Counted from the first letter of the stretch, positions 24,201 through 38,314 are shown. The stretch: 64,000 bases of DNA from Physcomitrium patens (GCF_000002425.4 NC_037254.1:25439843-25503842), one strand, 5' to 3'. Notes: a model not told the origin generated them from the sequence alone. Translations and numbers: made by a program.

Positions 24201-27158
24201 CTAAAAGGCATGACATTATATTTAAAATATCCATATTTAATTCAAAATATAGTTTTTTATTTATATCTTTTTTTAATGCATACTAGATTATATGTTCTTT
24301 ATAGATTTATTTTTATATAGATATTTATTTAATTTAATTGATCAAAAAGTCTTAAAATCAAAGATAGATGGTATCTATTTTTGATGGTGATCTTGTTGAA
24401 TCCTTGATAGTCTACACACATCTATAGAGATCTATCTTTTTTCTTTACAAATAAGATAGAAGTCCCAACTAAAGATTTAAAATGGCATATGAAGTTCTTA
24501 GCTAAATTTTCATCAATATATTCTTTAAATACAACCAATTCATTTTGTCATAGGCCATAGATTAGTTCGAATGGTGGTTGAGTTTGTTCTTGAAGATGGA
24601 TGGAACAATCATAAGAATGATACTTTAGAAGAATATTTACATTTTTTTTTTCAAAGATATCTTGATAATCTTGGTATTAGCTTAGAATGCCACTTGAAAA
24701 CTTTTTTCTATCAGTAATAGATGTGGCGTATATAATAAAAGTTGACCTTTCTTTTATAGCACGAATGAAAGTTCTTACAGCTATCAATAATAGTTTAATT
24801 ATATCAATCTTATGGATTTTTACTTACTTAACAAAATCTTGAGCTAAACTATAGAAAAAATTAAGATTTGAAGATATCTAGTCTATTTGAAGATTATATC
24901 TTTTTAATTATAATAATCTTAAAATAATTAGATTAAAAGGAGATCTAATCATATTAAATATTATTAAACTATTATGACCAATAGTTGCTACTTCTATAGG
25001 AACAATTTCAAGTGTAAAATCTCGAAAAGATAATAAACAATTATATATTACTTTTACATGCATATATTTTATTTTCTAAATTAAAAATATATCTTATTTT
25101 TTCATAAAGACTTTGTTTATAAAACAAGTTGAGGCTCTTGAATCCAACAAGGCTAAGACTTTATGATTTTTTGGTCCTAAACAAACTTCTATTATAAAAT
25201 AAGTTGAAAGATTTGAGGTAAAAATAAGATCTTTATTAAGAGTTACATGAGATTTCACCCACATGGTCCCTATTATAGCTAGAAAGACTCATTTTTTAAC
25301 ACATTGTCATCTTTAGCAGCCATACTCTTTATTTTGTATTGCATTGCTTCTTTGGATAATATTAAGTAATATGCTTGGATTTTCTTTAATATAGGCACAA
25401 ATCTTCTTAACAATAATAAGTCTTTTCTTGCTTAATAAGAAATTTAAAACATACCATATCAATTTATATTAGTTTTAGCCTTGATGAATAAGTTTTTGAA
25501 AACCTAAGAGTTTCCATTATTACTTGACCTATTCTTCTCTAGCCAAATCTTTGTTTTTGACCCCTTTCAAATAGTTGATTATTGCATGCAATGGCTTGAG
25601 CAATAAATCATTTTAAAGATTCTACTTTTGGCATTGTCAATAAAAAATCTTTGATGTTATCCTTCAATCCATATCAAAATTGATTGATAAGAACTTTGTC
25701 ATTCCAATCCACATTGCTAGTAAGGTTTTGGAATTCAACAACATATATAGTCACTAAATGTAATCCTTGTTGTAAAGATAAGACCTTGATCTCTACTATT
25801 CTTTCTTGATCACTTTCTTCAAATGTGGCTATAAACACTTCTAAGAATGAATTCAAATCTTAAAAGAGTTGTGAATCTTTTTCTATTAAAGATAAAAATT
25901 AAGAAAGAATAATTCTACATAAAAGTAAGCCTATGAATCTAACTTAAATAAATCTATCAGGATATTGGAAAGGATGCAATCTTAGGAAGAGCTAAACTTA
26001 TTGCAAAAATCCTAAAAATTTTGATCTTGATTTATCAAACTTCTCAAGCATACTAATCCTTATCCCCATTGTACTTATAGAAGCAAAACTTCGTGGATTT
26101 GGTTGTGAGGTTGATCTACTTACTTCTTTTAATTATACAACTTTTTGATGCAGACATTGAACCTCTTTCATAGACTAAAGATTAATATTTTTTTTAATTG
26201 GCAATGGTGATGCATGAAATTTCCATCGAAAGAGTGTTGAGAAGTTTATAAAGATTTGCAATACTTATAAATCTATTTTGTAATACTTGTAAATAGAAAG
26301 AAAAAATATAGATGTTACACTTTACTTTTGTCAAGTATAACATCTATATTTTTTCTTTCTATTTCAAACAACTTGAAAAATTCATAAGTTATATTAAAGG
26401 AGGATAATTTGTAACTTCTAATATCAAATAAAAATTTCTACAAAAAAAGATAATCTACTCTATTTAAGAAAAAAAAATCAGTGTTAAAAAATTAAACAAT
26501 TTATTTAAAGGTAGATAATCTATAATCTTTTAAATACAAAAATAGAAGTAAGATAATCTATTCACTTCTAAAATAAGATAAAAATAATGAGTTAAGACTC
26601 TATTTAAACTCTCAAGGACATGAATCTTGAAAAAAAAAGAAAAAAAAAAAAAAAAAAAAAACTCAATACACTCTTAAGCCACTCAAAAAGACTAAAAAAT
26701 TATTCAAAGATAATATAGTATTAAATTAGAATGGCTATTATTAAAAATAAAAAAACTAAAAAGTCTTAAAATAAGACTAAAGACTAGAAAGATATTGAAA
26801 AAAGTAAAGAAGGCTTTATTCTTGCTTCTATACGTATTTTTAATTAGAAATTGTGTGATAATATCTTATAAAATCTCTAAAATATGTTGACTTTGCAAGA
26901 CATATATCTTAACTTATAAGACAAGTTTTTTACATGTATACCAGAGAGTTAGCTTGTTCTGCAAGCTATGAATACATAGTTAACTTATTGACCAAATTTC
27001 TAACCTATCAATGAACTACAAATACATGTAAAGTCAAAAAAATATCTATGAAGCTTTTAGGAAGCTTTTTAGAAAATATTATGAAAAAAAATCTACTTTT
27101 ATTTACTTCTAATTAATTATATAGATAAATATTAAAGTAAATATGTATGTCCATTACA
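21206..27158 (-). mobile_element. Family B chromovirus copy B2
   Basis: The left end TGTTAAGGACATAAATTTC (21206) mirrors the TGTCAAGGACA terminus of B3, and the right end GTATGTCCATTACA stops at 27158. The 5-bp TSD GTCAT / ATCAT (21201-21205, 27159-27163) differs by one transition. On the minus strand: gag about 25.3-25.95 kb, protease about 24.9-25.3 kb, reverse transcriptase and RNase H about 23.39-24.7 kb, integrase with chromodomain (FEIEEVLDSRQGQNKLEYLI) about 21.9-23.0 kb, and 5' LTR about 26620-27158. It splits the protease region of B1. It is a fossil with many breaks. Confidence 0.78.
26291..26364. repeat. Perfect 27-bp inverted repeat with 20-base loop
   Basis: The left arm 26291-26317 is the exact reverse complement of the right arm 26338-26364. 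The loop is 26318-26337. It lies in the leader of B2, between the gag region and the 5' LTR. Confidence 0.92.
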
Positions 27159-30100
27159 ATCATCTACTAAATTATTCCTTTAGATGTAATAATTAATGGT
27201 CATAATAGCTTGGTAATATTTAATATAATTAAATCTCCTTTTAATCCAATTATTTTAAGATTGTCTTAGCTAAAAAAATATAATTCTCAAATAGATTGGA
27301 TTTTTTATATAGTTTAGTCCTAGATTTTACTAATCAAATTAAAATCCATAAGTTTAATATGTCGAAATCCTTATTGATTGATGTAAGAGCTTTCATACAT
27401 ATTGCAAAAGAAGGATCAACTTTTATTATATATGAAACACCTATTTTTAATTAAAAAAAAACCTTCAAATGATATTTCAAACTAATTTTAAGAATATCAA
27501 GATATTTTTTAGATGAATAATATTGATATTCATAGCATTGCTCCTATGATTGTATTAATGATATGAATTGGAAGAAGGTGAATAAACCTCAAAAATTTGT
27601 ATCAAAAGAAAAATGACAAAATAAAAATAAAGTAGTATGTGTATTAATAAAAACTAGAATAGCTATTGCCAAAAGACAAAGAAATTAGAAACTCTTGAAT
27701 CTAGACTAGAAGTAAGAAAAGAGTTAATAAGAGTGAAGAAGGCTTTATTCTTGCCTCCATATATATTATCTATTTAGGATCTATATAGCAACATTTTATA
27801 GGACCTCCAAAAACGTGTTGACTTTGCATAATACATATCTTAACTTGCAAGGCAAGTTTTCTATATGGTGGCCATATAGTTAGCTTGTTCCATAAGATAC
27901 TAAAATATGTGGCATATGAGTAGCTTTTTGACCAAGTTATTAACCTAACAATAAACTACAAACATATGTAAAGTCAAAATAGCATCTAAGAAGCTTCTAG
28001 GAGACTTTTCTAGAAGATATTATGAAATTAATCTACTTTTATATAATTCTACCTATCTAGGTAATGAATAGGTATATATTCATGACATTATTCTTTCTTA
28101 TAGAGATAAGTTTCATGAGGAGCAGTGATCATATATTAATGAAGTCTAAGATGTGACAAATTATATTTTTCATATATATTCTTATCTTTGTTCTCTTCAA
28201 ATATAGTTGATAAGTCTTTTTAGCCATCGATAATGTCTCATTCTAAAACAAAAAGACCATAGAGTGATTTAATTATTCTTAAAAGCTTTGTAACTTCCTT
28301 CAAACAAAACCTTTGTAACTTCCTTCAAACAAAATATTTGCAATACCATCAGGAGGCATGCCTACTTCCAATAAAATCACCAAACATCAAGAGTCTTTCC
28401 TAGGTCGTAATACCAAATGTGTTGTATCTTACCATCTATTTAAGTAAAGACATGTCATTCTTGAAGGTCTTCATTCTTATTATATAGTCTGAATGTCTAT
28501 GATAATCACAATGTCTTGTCTAATAAGTAAGTAAATAATGGCTCTTGAATTAAATCAACTGATTGTTGATTCTTCATCTCTTTAATACTACAATTATACA
28601 AAAAATATAAACAAAGATAGAAGATAGGATGCAATCTTTTTTAAATTATGTTTCATTTATATCAAAGGTTTGCTATCTTTCATCTTAGTTTTGATGGATG
28701 TCATTGATGAAAAGCTTCTATTATCTTTGTTGCATTTGTAAGATTCTTTTCTTGCTTCTATGTGCATTCATTAATATCATATTTGTGCCAGTCGATAAGA
28801 TATTTCAACTTATTTTAATACCACCTTGAGTCTAGAACTTCTTTTACTTCAAACTCTTCATTATTGTCCACTTTTATAGAAGGAGGTAGGCCTTGTCTTC
28901 TTCTTGGTATATTCATAGTCTTATATGGTTCAAGAAGAGATACAAAGAAGATAGGATGGATCTTCATTGACATCGATAGATATAATTGATAAGTAATTGG
29001 ATGGATTTGTCTACAAATAAGAAAAGGTCCAAGCCTATGGTAGTCCAACTTATCACAAAGACAAATAGTCTTAATATTATGACAAAGTAATCATAACTTA
29101 TCACTTACATTGAATTTTTGTTGTTCTTTTTTATAGGCATTTGCATTGATCTTTTGTTGTTCTTGAACTTCGTTTAATTGTACCTTCATTGTTGCATGTA
29201 GCTTAGAAAAATGATTTTTCAAAACTTTTGCCTAAGGATTATCAACTTTTAAAAAATCAAAAGTATCAAATTATAGATGGTAATTATAATTAGTAAAAAA
29301 ATATATTTATTCTATAGAAAAATATACCATATTATTATAAGAAAACTCTAATAATGGCATAAGAGTTTTCTAATTGTCTTATTGGTAATTAATTATACAC
29401 TTTCAATACTACTCCAAAACTTGGTTTACATGTTCTATTTATCCATCAATTTGAAGATAAAAGGTCAAAGATAGCTTTATATCTATATTTAGAATCTTAA
29501 AAAGTATTCTTCTAAATCTTGATACAAATTGAGTCTTCCTATTTGATATAATATCCTTGAGTAATCCATGATATTGATAGATATTGTCAAAAAAAAACTT
29601 GGTTGTTTTTTCACTAGTGATAGATTTTGTATATGGTACAAAATATGCCATTTTTGTAAAATTATCTTTATCATAAATATAAAATCATATAAATCTAAGA
29701 TTAGAAGATCTATAATAAAATCCATAGAAACAGAACACTATGATTGTTTTACAATAGGTAATGGCTAAAGACGTCCGTAAGGCCAATGATGGGTAGTTTT
29801 TGATCTTGAGCAAATATAATATGATTGAACAAAATCTTTAACTGTCTTCCATATTTACAGCCACCAAAAATCTCTAGATATCAACTCTAAAATCTTATTA
29901 TATCTAAAATATCTAGTTACTAGAAAGTTGTGGCGTGCCTAAAGAATACATAAATGTGCTTCTCTTTTTGGAACATATAGACATCCTTTGAAATAAAATA
30001 GATTGTTTTTTAATTTGAATTTAGAAGCATCATGAGACTTGAAAGAAGGATTCTTGATATCATAAATAAGAAGAGCAGAAGACATATTTGATTGAATTTA

Positions 30101-30608
30101 TTTGACAAAGATTGAATTAATAGCCAATATTGATTTCGTTATTCAAAGATGAAAATGCTTAGGCTTCAAGAGAATCATTCTTTGCTAATCTAAAGATGCA
30201 TCTCTTTTTTTGTTCTAAGATAAGAATGTTGATGTATTATATGAAATCTTACTTCAAAATGTGCTAGGCACCTAGTTGTGAAAGATAAAAGAAATTTGCA
30301 ACAATAAGTCTTAATTACTCTAATAAAATCATATATAAATTTCTATAGAAGCTTAAAAACCATAATCAAGCATCAATTAATTCAAATTATTTATTTTTTT
30401 AATTTTATTTTTAAAATAAATTATAAAAGAAACACAAGAAAATTCTAAAGAAATCCTAAAAAAAATCCTAATGAAATTCAAACCAAATCCTAAATCAAAC
30501 CAAATGTCAAGGATAAGAACTCGATAAAAAAGAAATTTAGACAAGTAAGCCTTCACTCAAAGAAAGGTAACAAAATATAAATAAACAAGTATGTATATTG
30601 AAAAAGAG

Positions 30609-31119
30609 GACAAATTATATTCGCCACATACTCTGATCTTAGTTCTCTTCGAAGATGATTGATAGGGCCTCTCAACCATCGATAGTGACCCATACCAGGG
30701 TAGGAAGACCACCCAGTTATTTGATCATTGTTGAGGCCTTCATAACATCCTTCGAATAGAACATTTCGAACGCCATTAAGAGTTGTTCCTACCTCTAGCA
30801 AAATCACCAAACATCGGCAGTCCCTTCCCAAATCGTGATACCAAATGCAATGTATCTCGCTATCTATTCGAGGAAGAATATGTCTTTCTTGAAGATCTTC
30901 ATCTTGATTGCATCATCTTGAAGGTTGTGACAATAGTAATGTCTCATCCGACAGGTCAACAAATGAAAGCTCTTGAGTCAAATCCACTGGTTGTTGGTTC
31001 TCCATCTCTTGAGCATCACAACTACAAAAAAGCTACAAACAAGAATTGAAAGTAGAATCTTATCTTGCCTAGATGTTGTTTCTTTTATAAAGAAGGTTTT
31101 CATCTTGATTTTGATGGAT
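30609..31119 (-). other. 3' tail of B3 downstream of the chromodomain
   Basis: About 500 bp separates the chromodomain from the left LTR. It includes a minus-strand open stretch with protein-like content (LEVGTTLNGVRNVLFEGCYE, HYRWLRGPINHLRRELRSEY). The same tail is recognisable at 28.1-28.75 kb (B4), 21.6-21.9 kb (B2) and 1-155 (B6, opposite strand), so it belongs to the family. I do not recognise the product. Confidence 0.5.
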
Positions 31120-32379
31120 GTCGTTGATGAAAAGCCTCCACCGCCTTTGCTACATTTACAAGATTCTTTATTGGCTCCCATGTGTATTTACTAATATCAT
31201 ATCCTCACCAATGGACAAGATATTCCAATTTATTTCGGCACCGCTTTCAATCTAAAACTTCTTCTACTTCAAACTCTTCATTATTGTTTACTTCTATAGG
31301 AGGAGGTGGAGCTTGTTGTCTTCTTGGTATGTCCACTGTCTTGTATGGTTCAAGAAGAGACACGAGGAATACTGGATGGATTTTTATTGGCTTCGGTAGA
31401 TGTAAATGATATGCAACTGGATTGATTTGAACAGAAATAGAAAATAGTCCAAGTCTTCGATAGTCCAACTTGTCACAAGGACGAGTGGTCTTAATATTGC
31501 GACGAAGTAGCCATACCTTATCACCCAAGAGGAATGGTAGTTGTTCCTTTTAATAGACATCTGCATTGACCTTTTATTGTTCTTGAGCCTCTTTTAACTA
31601 CGCCTTCATTGTTGCATATAGCTCTGATAAATGAATCACCAAATCTTTCACAGCAGGATTATCAACTTTTGAAAAGTCAAAAGTATCAAGTCATGGATGA
31701 TAACCATAATTAGTAAAGAAAGATGTTTGTTTTGTAGAAGAATGTACTGTGTTATTGTAAGCAAACTCTGCCAATGGCAAAAGTGTTGTTCAATCATCTT
31801 GTTGGTAATTAATAGTATATCTAAAATATTACTCCAAAACTTGATTAACACGTTCCATTTGTCCATTAGTTTGAGGATGGAATGCCAAAGATAGTTTTAT
31901 ATCCACTTTAAGAATCTTAAAAAAGAATCTACCAAAATCTTGATACAAATTGAGTTCCCTTATCTGATATAATATCCTTGGGTAATCCATCATAGCGATA
32001 GATATTGTCAAAAAAGAGCTTAGGTGTTTCTTCACCTGTGATAGATTTTGTATATAGTACAAAATATGCCATCTTGGTAAAACGATCTACTATCACGAAT
32101 ATAGAATCATAAGAACGTGAGATTGGAAGATTCGTGATGAAGTCCATAGAAACAGAAGACCATGGTTGTTCTGGAATAGATAATGGCTGAAGAAGTCCAA
32201 AAGGTCGATGACGAGGAGTTCTTGATCTTGAACAAACATCACATGATTGTACAAAATCTTTGACTACCTTTTACATTTGAGGCCACCAAAAATTCCTAGA
32301 TATCAACTCTAAAGTCTTATTATATCCATGATATCCTGCTGCTGGAAAGTCGTGACGAGCTTGAAGAATACGTAAATGT
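31120..32379 (-). pseudogene. Integrase and chromodomain of B3
   Basis: The core reads DFITNLPISRSYDSIFVIVD, DKGTQFVSRFW and WNVLIKFW downstream. The C-terminal GDKVWLLRRNIKTTRP / LGLFSISVQINPVAYHL block resembles the GPF-type module, followed by VSLLEPYKT and EEFEVEEVLD leading to a NKLEYLVHW chromodomain at about 31200-31290. Chromodomain integrases in this group are thought to steer insertion into heterochromatin, which suits the nest. Confidence 0.72.
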
Positions 32380-32513
32380 TGTCGTGTTGTAACACGAGTA
32401 TACCGTGAAAATATAAAGAAATGGAACTTTTATTAATGATCAGTTACCTCAAATATTGGGAGCAACGGCCAATTCCAGTGCAAATACTGAGAGGCCAAGT
32501 TCAGTCACCCCGT

Positions 32514-33702
32514 TGTCGTATTACGTGCTTTCCTGCTCGAGAACGCGCTGGACGTCTGGCTGTAGAAGGTAGTATGGAGATTCGCTAATATTCAAGCAGT
32601 CTATCAATTTTTGACTGTTGGAATATAAATAATTACAAGAATACACCGTAAATCTATACGGATGCCCTTCGATTGCTCGCCGAAGTCCTTTTTGTCCCAG
32701 CCGATAGGTCTCCAGACGTTACAGAGAACCCCGAACAAACCAAACTGCTAATCTTCGATACCACTTTATATTCACGATCTTGTATCCATTGACTGTCTCA
32801 TTAGATTAATCCAATAAATTTCATTCACTCCGCATACTCAATCCTATAGACACCCTATTAATTCTTCAATCACAGACGTAGCTTCGATCTCACAAAACAG
32901 TCAAGAAAAATCACACCCACTTCATTAAAAATCTCAATTCCATTACAACACTGACTTCAGCAATGATTGCCTCAATCTTCCCAAAACCCTATGAAGAAAA
33001 AAAACCCCAATTCTCTGTCTTTTTTCTTGCCCCGAAGCATGAAGCTAGCTCTCCCCGATCCTTCAAAAAATCCCCAAAAACTTATCCTCTTCCCTTAAAA
33101 AAAACCCTAATTCCTCCTCTCTCAATCCTAGCCTATGAATTTCCTCAATCTTCCATCTTGGATCCGGAATTGGCTCCCCGCCGTTAGAGCTTTCTCCTCT
33201 GTTTTTACCTTTAAGAGATCTTTTTACCAAAAGGACGTTCCCGGAATGGCACAAAAGATGGAACAGCCTGAAACGGAATCGGAGCCCCGTAATCGGGATC
33301 ACATTGAGTCGCCCGACCACTTCAGGTCTCATATTGGCTAAGAGGCCCGTAGTAAGACCTGGATGTTCTCGTAAGTGGGTCCACATTGGATTGCCCGACC
33401 AATTTAGGTTTCATATTGGCTAAGAGGACCCGGATTGGATGTCTTAAAATTAGATCCAATTGGCTCTTCGAACCAGGCTCATCTGTCGTTGAATTGGTCC
33501 TTTCTCTTTCTGCTGACTCCCGTTATTGGAATCGAACGAAGCATTTCAATATGCCCCGGCTGACAATAAAGGGGTGACTGAACCTGGCCTCCCAGTATTT
33601 GCACTGGAATTGGTCATTGCTCCCAATATTCGAGGTAACTGAACATTAATAAAAGTCCTCTTTCTTTATATTTTCACAGTATACTTGTGTTACAACACGA
33701 CA
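32514..33702 (-). repeat. 3' LTR of C1
   Basis: 1189 bp. In plus view it starts TGTCGTATTACGTGC and ends GTTACAACACGACA. It is highly similar along its length to 39685-40869, with scattered differences and small indels, so insertion was not very recent. Confidence 0.85.
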
Positions 33703-33848
33703 TCCACCCCCTCTGAACCTGTGCATCCTCCGGTATGCACCGATTTATCCAATTGCTGTTTGATTTATAATATATTCTCTATGTCTTCGTCCAGTTTGTC
33801 TTCGTCACCTTTATTATCCAAATCACTTTCACCTTCTTGCTGCGGAAT

Positions 33849-35279
33849 CTATATACCTTCATTAAAGTCTTCCATATTCATCCCCGCATGTCTTCGTTTA
33901 AATATTTTTACTCGCTTCCCTGCAATTGGTATTTTCAATTTTGTACCATCTAACTCCCGTAATGAGTAAGTCGCATTATCATGAACAGTTGTTACTACAT
34001 ATGGTCCAAACCAATGTTTTGAAAATTTCTGCAAAGTACTATGTTGATTATCCAGACTATTGTCATAAACAAGTACCCAGTCACCTTCCTCGATTGCTTT
34101 TGGTCTCAATCGATGTTGCTTATCGAATTGCGCCTTATTTTGTAACCTTGCTCTTTTTAACCTTTCCAATGCTATCTGGACATCTTCCGTTCTTTGCTCC
34201 AATTGTCGAATCCTAATAGCCAGAAGTTCTTCTCTTGTCAATCCATTTTCCCATGGTAGCATACTCCAAGTAAGTACATTTTCTTCAATCAGCATAATTG
34301 GTTTTTGACCTGTCATAAGTTCTACTGGCATATATCCTGTCACCGAGCTATGTGTTGTTCGATCAGCCCATAATGTAAATGACAAAAGCCTTGGCCACTC
34401 TTTAACTTTCCCATTACAAGCTTTAAGTAATGCTTTCACAATCGGTGGGTGACCACGTTCGCTTTTTGCATTCCATTTTGGATTATAAGCAGTAGTCAGT
34501 GATAGTTTAACTCTACATCTTTCAAAGAACTTACGAGCTTCTTGTGCATTTAATTCTCCATGATCTGCAGTATTTTTTCCTACGCACCCGTAACGGCAAA
34601 TGACATCTTCAAGCAAAAACCTACAAATTCCCTCTGTAGATTTTGTCCTCAATGCTCTTCCTTCTACTTGATTTGATAAATCTTCACGAACTAAAACCAA
34701 ATATCTCATCTGCCATAACCCAACCGGCATAATAACTAAATCAACAACCCATTTAAAATAAATAGCCAGAGGATACATAGGATGAAGACCATCTCGATGT
34801 CGGATATTAGAATACGATTGACAGATTTTACATGACTCTACAAATGAGAGCACATCTCGATACATATTTTTCCACCAATATCGTTCCTTGAGTTTAGCAA
34901 AAGTAGCCAAGATTCCTCTATGCCCTGCCCATAAACTATCATGAAACTCCTTTAATAATTTTAGTTTTTCTTTCCTTTTGCCTATCACTCGTTGTGGCAT
35001 CCCAATTCCTTTCTTCGGTCTCTTCCATAAGAATCTATCTCGAAGTAAAAATCCATATGCTTTTTTTCTTATTTGTTTGAATTTTTTTGTAGACCAATTT
35101 CCCTGCTTAGTCAAGGTATTCAAGTAATGATCAATATCCAATAATTCTCCTTCATAAGATTCTTCAAGAAATAGCTTGTCTTCTCTGTTGAGATTTGATA
35201 TTGAATAGAATTTCAATCCGACATCATCAATGTCTTCAACCATTTCGTCCTCCCTCTCGTATCTTGCTCGAGATAGCAT
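33849..35279 (-). pseudogene. Integrase region of C1
   Basis: A zinc-binding H-H-C-C segment (HDSLWAGHRGILATF...CKICQ) is followed by a catalytic-core series with D in VVDLVIM, D in TADHGELN and E in NAKSERGH. The C-terminal module contains KHWFGPYVVTTV, a GPY/F motif, and ends basic (KRVKIFKRRHAG). No chromodomain follows before the 3' LTR. Confidence 0.78.
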
Positions 35280-35300
35280 GTCTGCTACTAAATTGTCCTT

Positions 35301-36626
35301 TCAAGTAATATGCTTAAATTTTGGATTTAGTGACTTAATATAAGCAATCCATCTCAACATTGTAATATCTGGCGTTGAACAGTTAATAATCATTCCAAGC
35401 AATGGCAAGCAATCTGTTTCAATTACTACTACTGCCCCAATCAAATAGTCCTTTTCAGCTTTCATAGCCGAAACGACTCCCCAAAGTTCTCTTTTGACTT
35501 GCGAATATGCACGCTGACGAATACTTAAAACTTTAGCCCCAAATCGAACTGCAAATCTATTCCTACTTGAATCATCTTGACCCACAGCCCATCCAATGGC
35601 AATTGGACTAGCGTCCACAGTAAGAATCACTAGTCTATTGCACTTATAATCAACCTTCCTCAATATTGGAGGTGACATCAATAATTTCTTCAATCTTTGC
35701 ATTGCTTGAATATGCCTTTCTTCCCATTTAAATTGGTAGCCCTTACGTAACAGTTCATATAATGGATCCGCTATGTGAGCATAATGAGGGATCCAGATTG
35801 AATAAAATACACATGCACCTAAAAATCTGCGAACCTCTGTTAAAGAATCACAATCCTCTTTCATCCTTCCAATTGCATCAATTTTAGTCGGATCTGATTT
35901 TCTTCCGTAAGATCCACACAAATGTCCAACAATCACAACCTTTCGTACTCCAAATACGGACCTCATACCCGATAATGTAAGACGAACTTCTCCAAGCCGA
36001 GTTAAAATCTTTTCACAATCTTGTATATGATCAACAACATATTTGCGACACCCCCTCGTATCTAAAGTTTCATCCTTGTCTCCTTCTCTGTACCTTTTTA
36101 TAGGAACATCATCGAGAAAAAGCATAGTCTTTTCTGGAATAAAATCTCTCAATACCTTATTCATCCCATTCATCATATGCGTAAGTGAGTTGGTCGTGCC
36201 TTGAGGAAGAGTGCACATTCTAACCAAGCCAAGTGGTGTCCTCATCGTTGTCATATCTCTACTTCCTTCGGCAAGTTGAAATTGATCATAGCCTGATTAC
36301 AAGTCACCCATTGAATAGATTGCCCTTCCTGCAAACGCCTCAATAAATTCATCCACAATAGGTCCAATTCCTGCATTCTTGACAGTTACTGCATTTACCG
36401 GTTGCATATCTTGAATAAACCGTAGTGACCCATTCTTCTTAGGTACCGTAAACCATCGACTAGAATATGGAGCAAATGAGGGTTCTAATATTTTCATCTT
36501 TATCTTTTCTTTTAATAGTTCCACCAATTTAGATAAATGTATCCTCGGTACTGAAATCGGTCTTAGATTCCAAGGTACATGTGGTACAGTGAAGATAACC
36601 ATAGGTGTTATAATATTTGGATCCAC
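35301..36626 (-). pseudogene. Reverse transcriptase and RNase H region of C1
   Basis: Seen in order are SRWFTVPKKNGSLRFIQDMQ, the catalytic LFLDDVPIKRY (FLDD), VGHLCGSYGRKSDPTKIDAI, EVRRFLGACVFYSIWIPHYA, then RNase H with VILTVDASPIAIGWAVGQDD and VIETDCLPLLGMI. A block after the active site (DTRGCRKYVVDHIQDCEKIL) is longer than in ordinary Gypsy enzymes. I recall similar proteins in bryophyte and fungal data, but cannot check that here. Confidence 0.78.
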
Positions 36627-37240
36627 ACACCCAATTTCATGACATTCGAAGACAAACGATCTACCTTATTTAGCCAACATCTTTTTGAAGCAAGTAATTT
36701 CCTCCAACAATAAAGAACCATCAGAACCAATCTTCAATTCTTCAAAAGTATCTTTAGTAAACTGATGTCCAATACTCATTGCATCTCTTAAACTTGCTTC
36801 TTTCGATGCTTCTCTCATTTGTTCTTTAGAATCTTTTAGTAACGGTCCGGCAACAGGCTTTACCTTCTTATCTACCATTTTGTATCTCGTCTCTACAATG
36901 ACTTTTGGTGCTTGAAAAGATTCAAGTATGGTATAAACCTCTCTTGAATGAATCTCAACAATCTTATCATTATCTCCTAACCCAATAGATGTAATCAATT
37001 CCAATGAATCTTCCAGTCCATTTTCTTCATAAATATCTAAAATCCTCTCATCATCTTACAATGTACCTAACTTGTATAATTCTCCTTTAATATTATATAT
37101 TCTTTTTCTTTCTTTTCTTTTAAAATCATCAACTTTCTTATACATAATATTTCCATTTTCCAAAATACTAATAAAACTCACATCAAAGGCGCCTTCATCT
37201 CGCGAGAGTACCTCCTCTTTTGTACCTCCATAATCTTGCT

Positions 37241-38254
37241 TTACAGTGGTACCTCCCCAAAATCCTTAAATCTTTCAATAATCTTTGGCAATGGTTTCTC
37301 CCTCAACCTATCTCGATTCCGTTCATGGTTAGGAAGTACTGTTAGAAATTGTACAGCTTTTCTCCCATCTTTGCTACGTACCCTTGCATAAGCAAAACCA
37401 TCGTCAAGTACTTTTGTTTCCATCCGTGTTGCCGTAATATAAGGTTGTTCTAAAATCAACGGATAAGACGTTGTATCTTGAACAAAGAAATGTTGCTCCG
37501 TCGCAACATCTCCAATCCAAATTTTGACATCTGGACAAGCTCCATATAATTTGCCATGTATGTTACTAGCTGCTTGTATTGCCCATCCATGTTCCATATC
37601 AATTGGCCATTTTTGCTTCTTATAAAGATCTTTAGACATGAAATTTATTTCAGAACCATAGTCGACTAAAGCAACAATTGGTTCTTCTATATCTCCTACT
37701 TTCACCAATACCTCTGTAGTTGCCCTTGTCCAATGCTTTCGAATATAATGGCTCAAGGTTTCCATTTTCTTATCACTATAATCTTCAAAACGTACTTGTT
37801 GATTATACCCATTCTTTTCATTTGTTGGTTGCTTGTAATCAATATCAACCTTTTCTTCATCTTTATATATTCTTGTATCAATAGTATGACTCATTCCAGT
37901 TTCGTCCATTAATTGCTTCTTTCGCTTAATGCTGTCAATGATAACATCATGAAACTCCTTCTTTACAATTCTCAAGACTTCTTTCAATGTGAATTCAACC
38001 TTAGCGTTTAATATACGTTCCTCCAACACCCCTTTCAAATTTTTTGCCGCTTCAATGTCAGAAAGTAGCTTATAAGCAATTGATTTGCCTTTAACTTTTG
38101 TCTCCCTTGTTTTTTCTTCCAATGATGTTGAGGTATCCTTTACAAGCAATTCTTGTGAAGCTGCCTCCCGAGCCTTGTCTCCTCGAGTTTGCCTCTTAGA
38201 AGAATTTCCTTCTCTCGTATTATCAAAATTTCCTCGTCTCTTTTCTTCCATCAA
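37241..38254 (-). pseudogene. Protease region of C1
   Basis: A lysine/glutamate-rich N-terminal part is followed by VALVDYGSEINFMSKDLY, a retropepsin-type active site with D-Y-G where most families have D-T/S-G. C2 has the same form, so it is probably a trait of the lineage. The segment KLYGACPDVKIWIGD...FFVQDTTSYPLIL follows as the body of the domain. Confidence 0.72.
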
Positions 38255-38314
38255 AGCTTCATGTTGGCTCTTAGCAATATATGCATGAACTGAAAGAGAC
38301 TCAACAGGATCCTC

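Noticed and set aside
26640-26661. A-rich run that might mark a SINE or LINE tail
   Set aside because: It lies at the start of the B2 LTR, where other B LTRs also have an A-rich stretch. No SINE or LINE body is next to it.
28279-28326. Tandem copy of about 24 bases (CTTTGTAACTTCCTTCAAAC unit)
   Set aside because: A single small duplication in the 3' tail of B4. It is not an array and does not suggest CRISPR or a regulatory repeat.
33685-34216. Plus-strand open frames opposite the C1 integrase
   Set aside because: They are shadows of the minus-strand integrase region and match no family.
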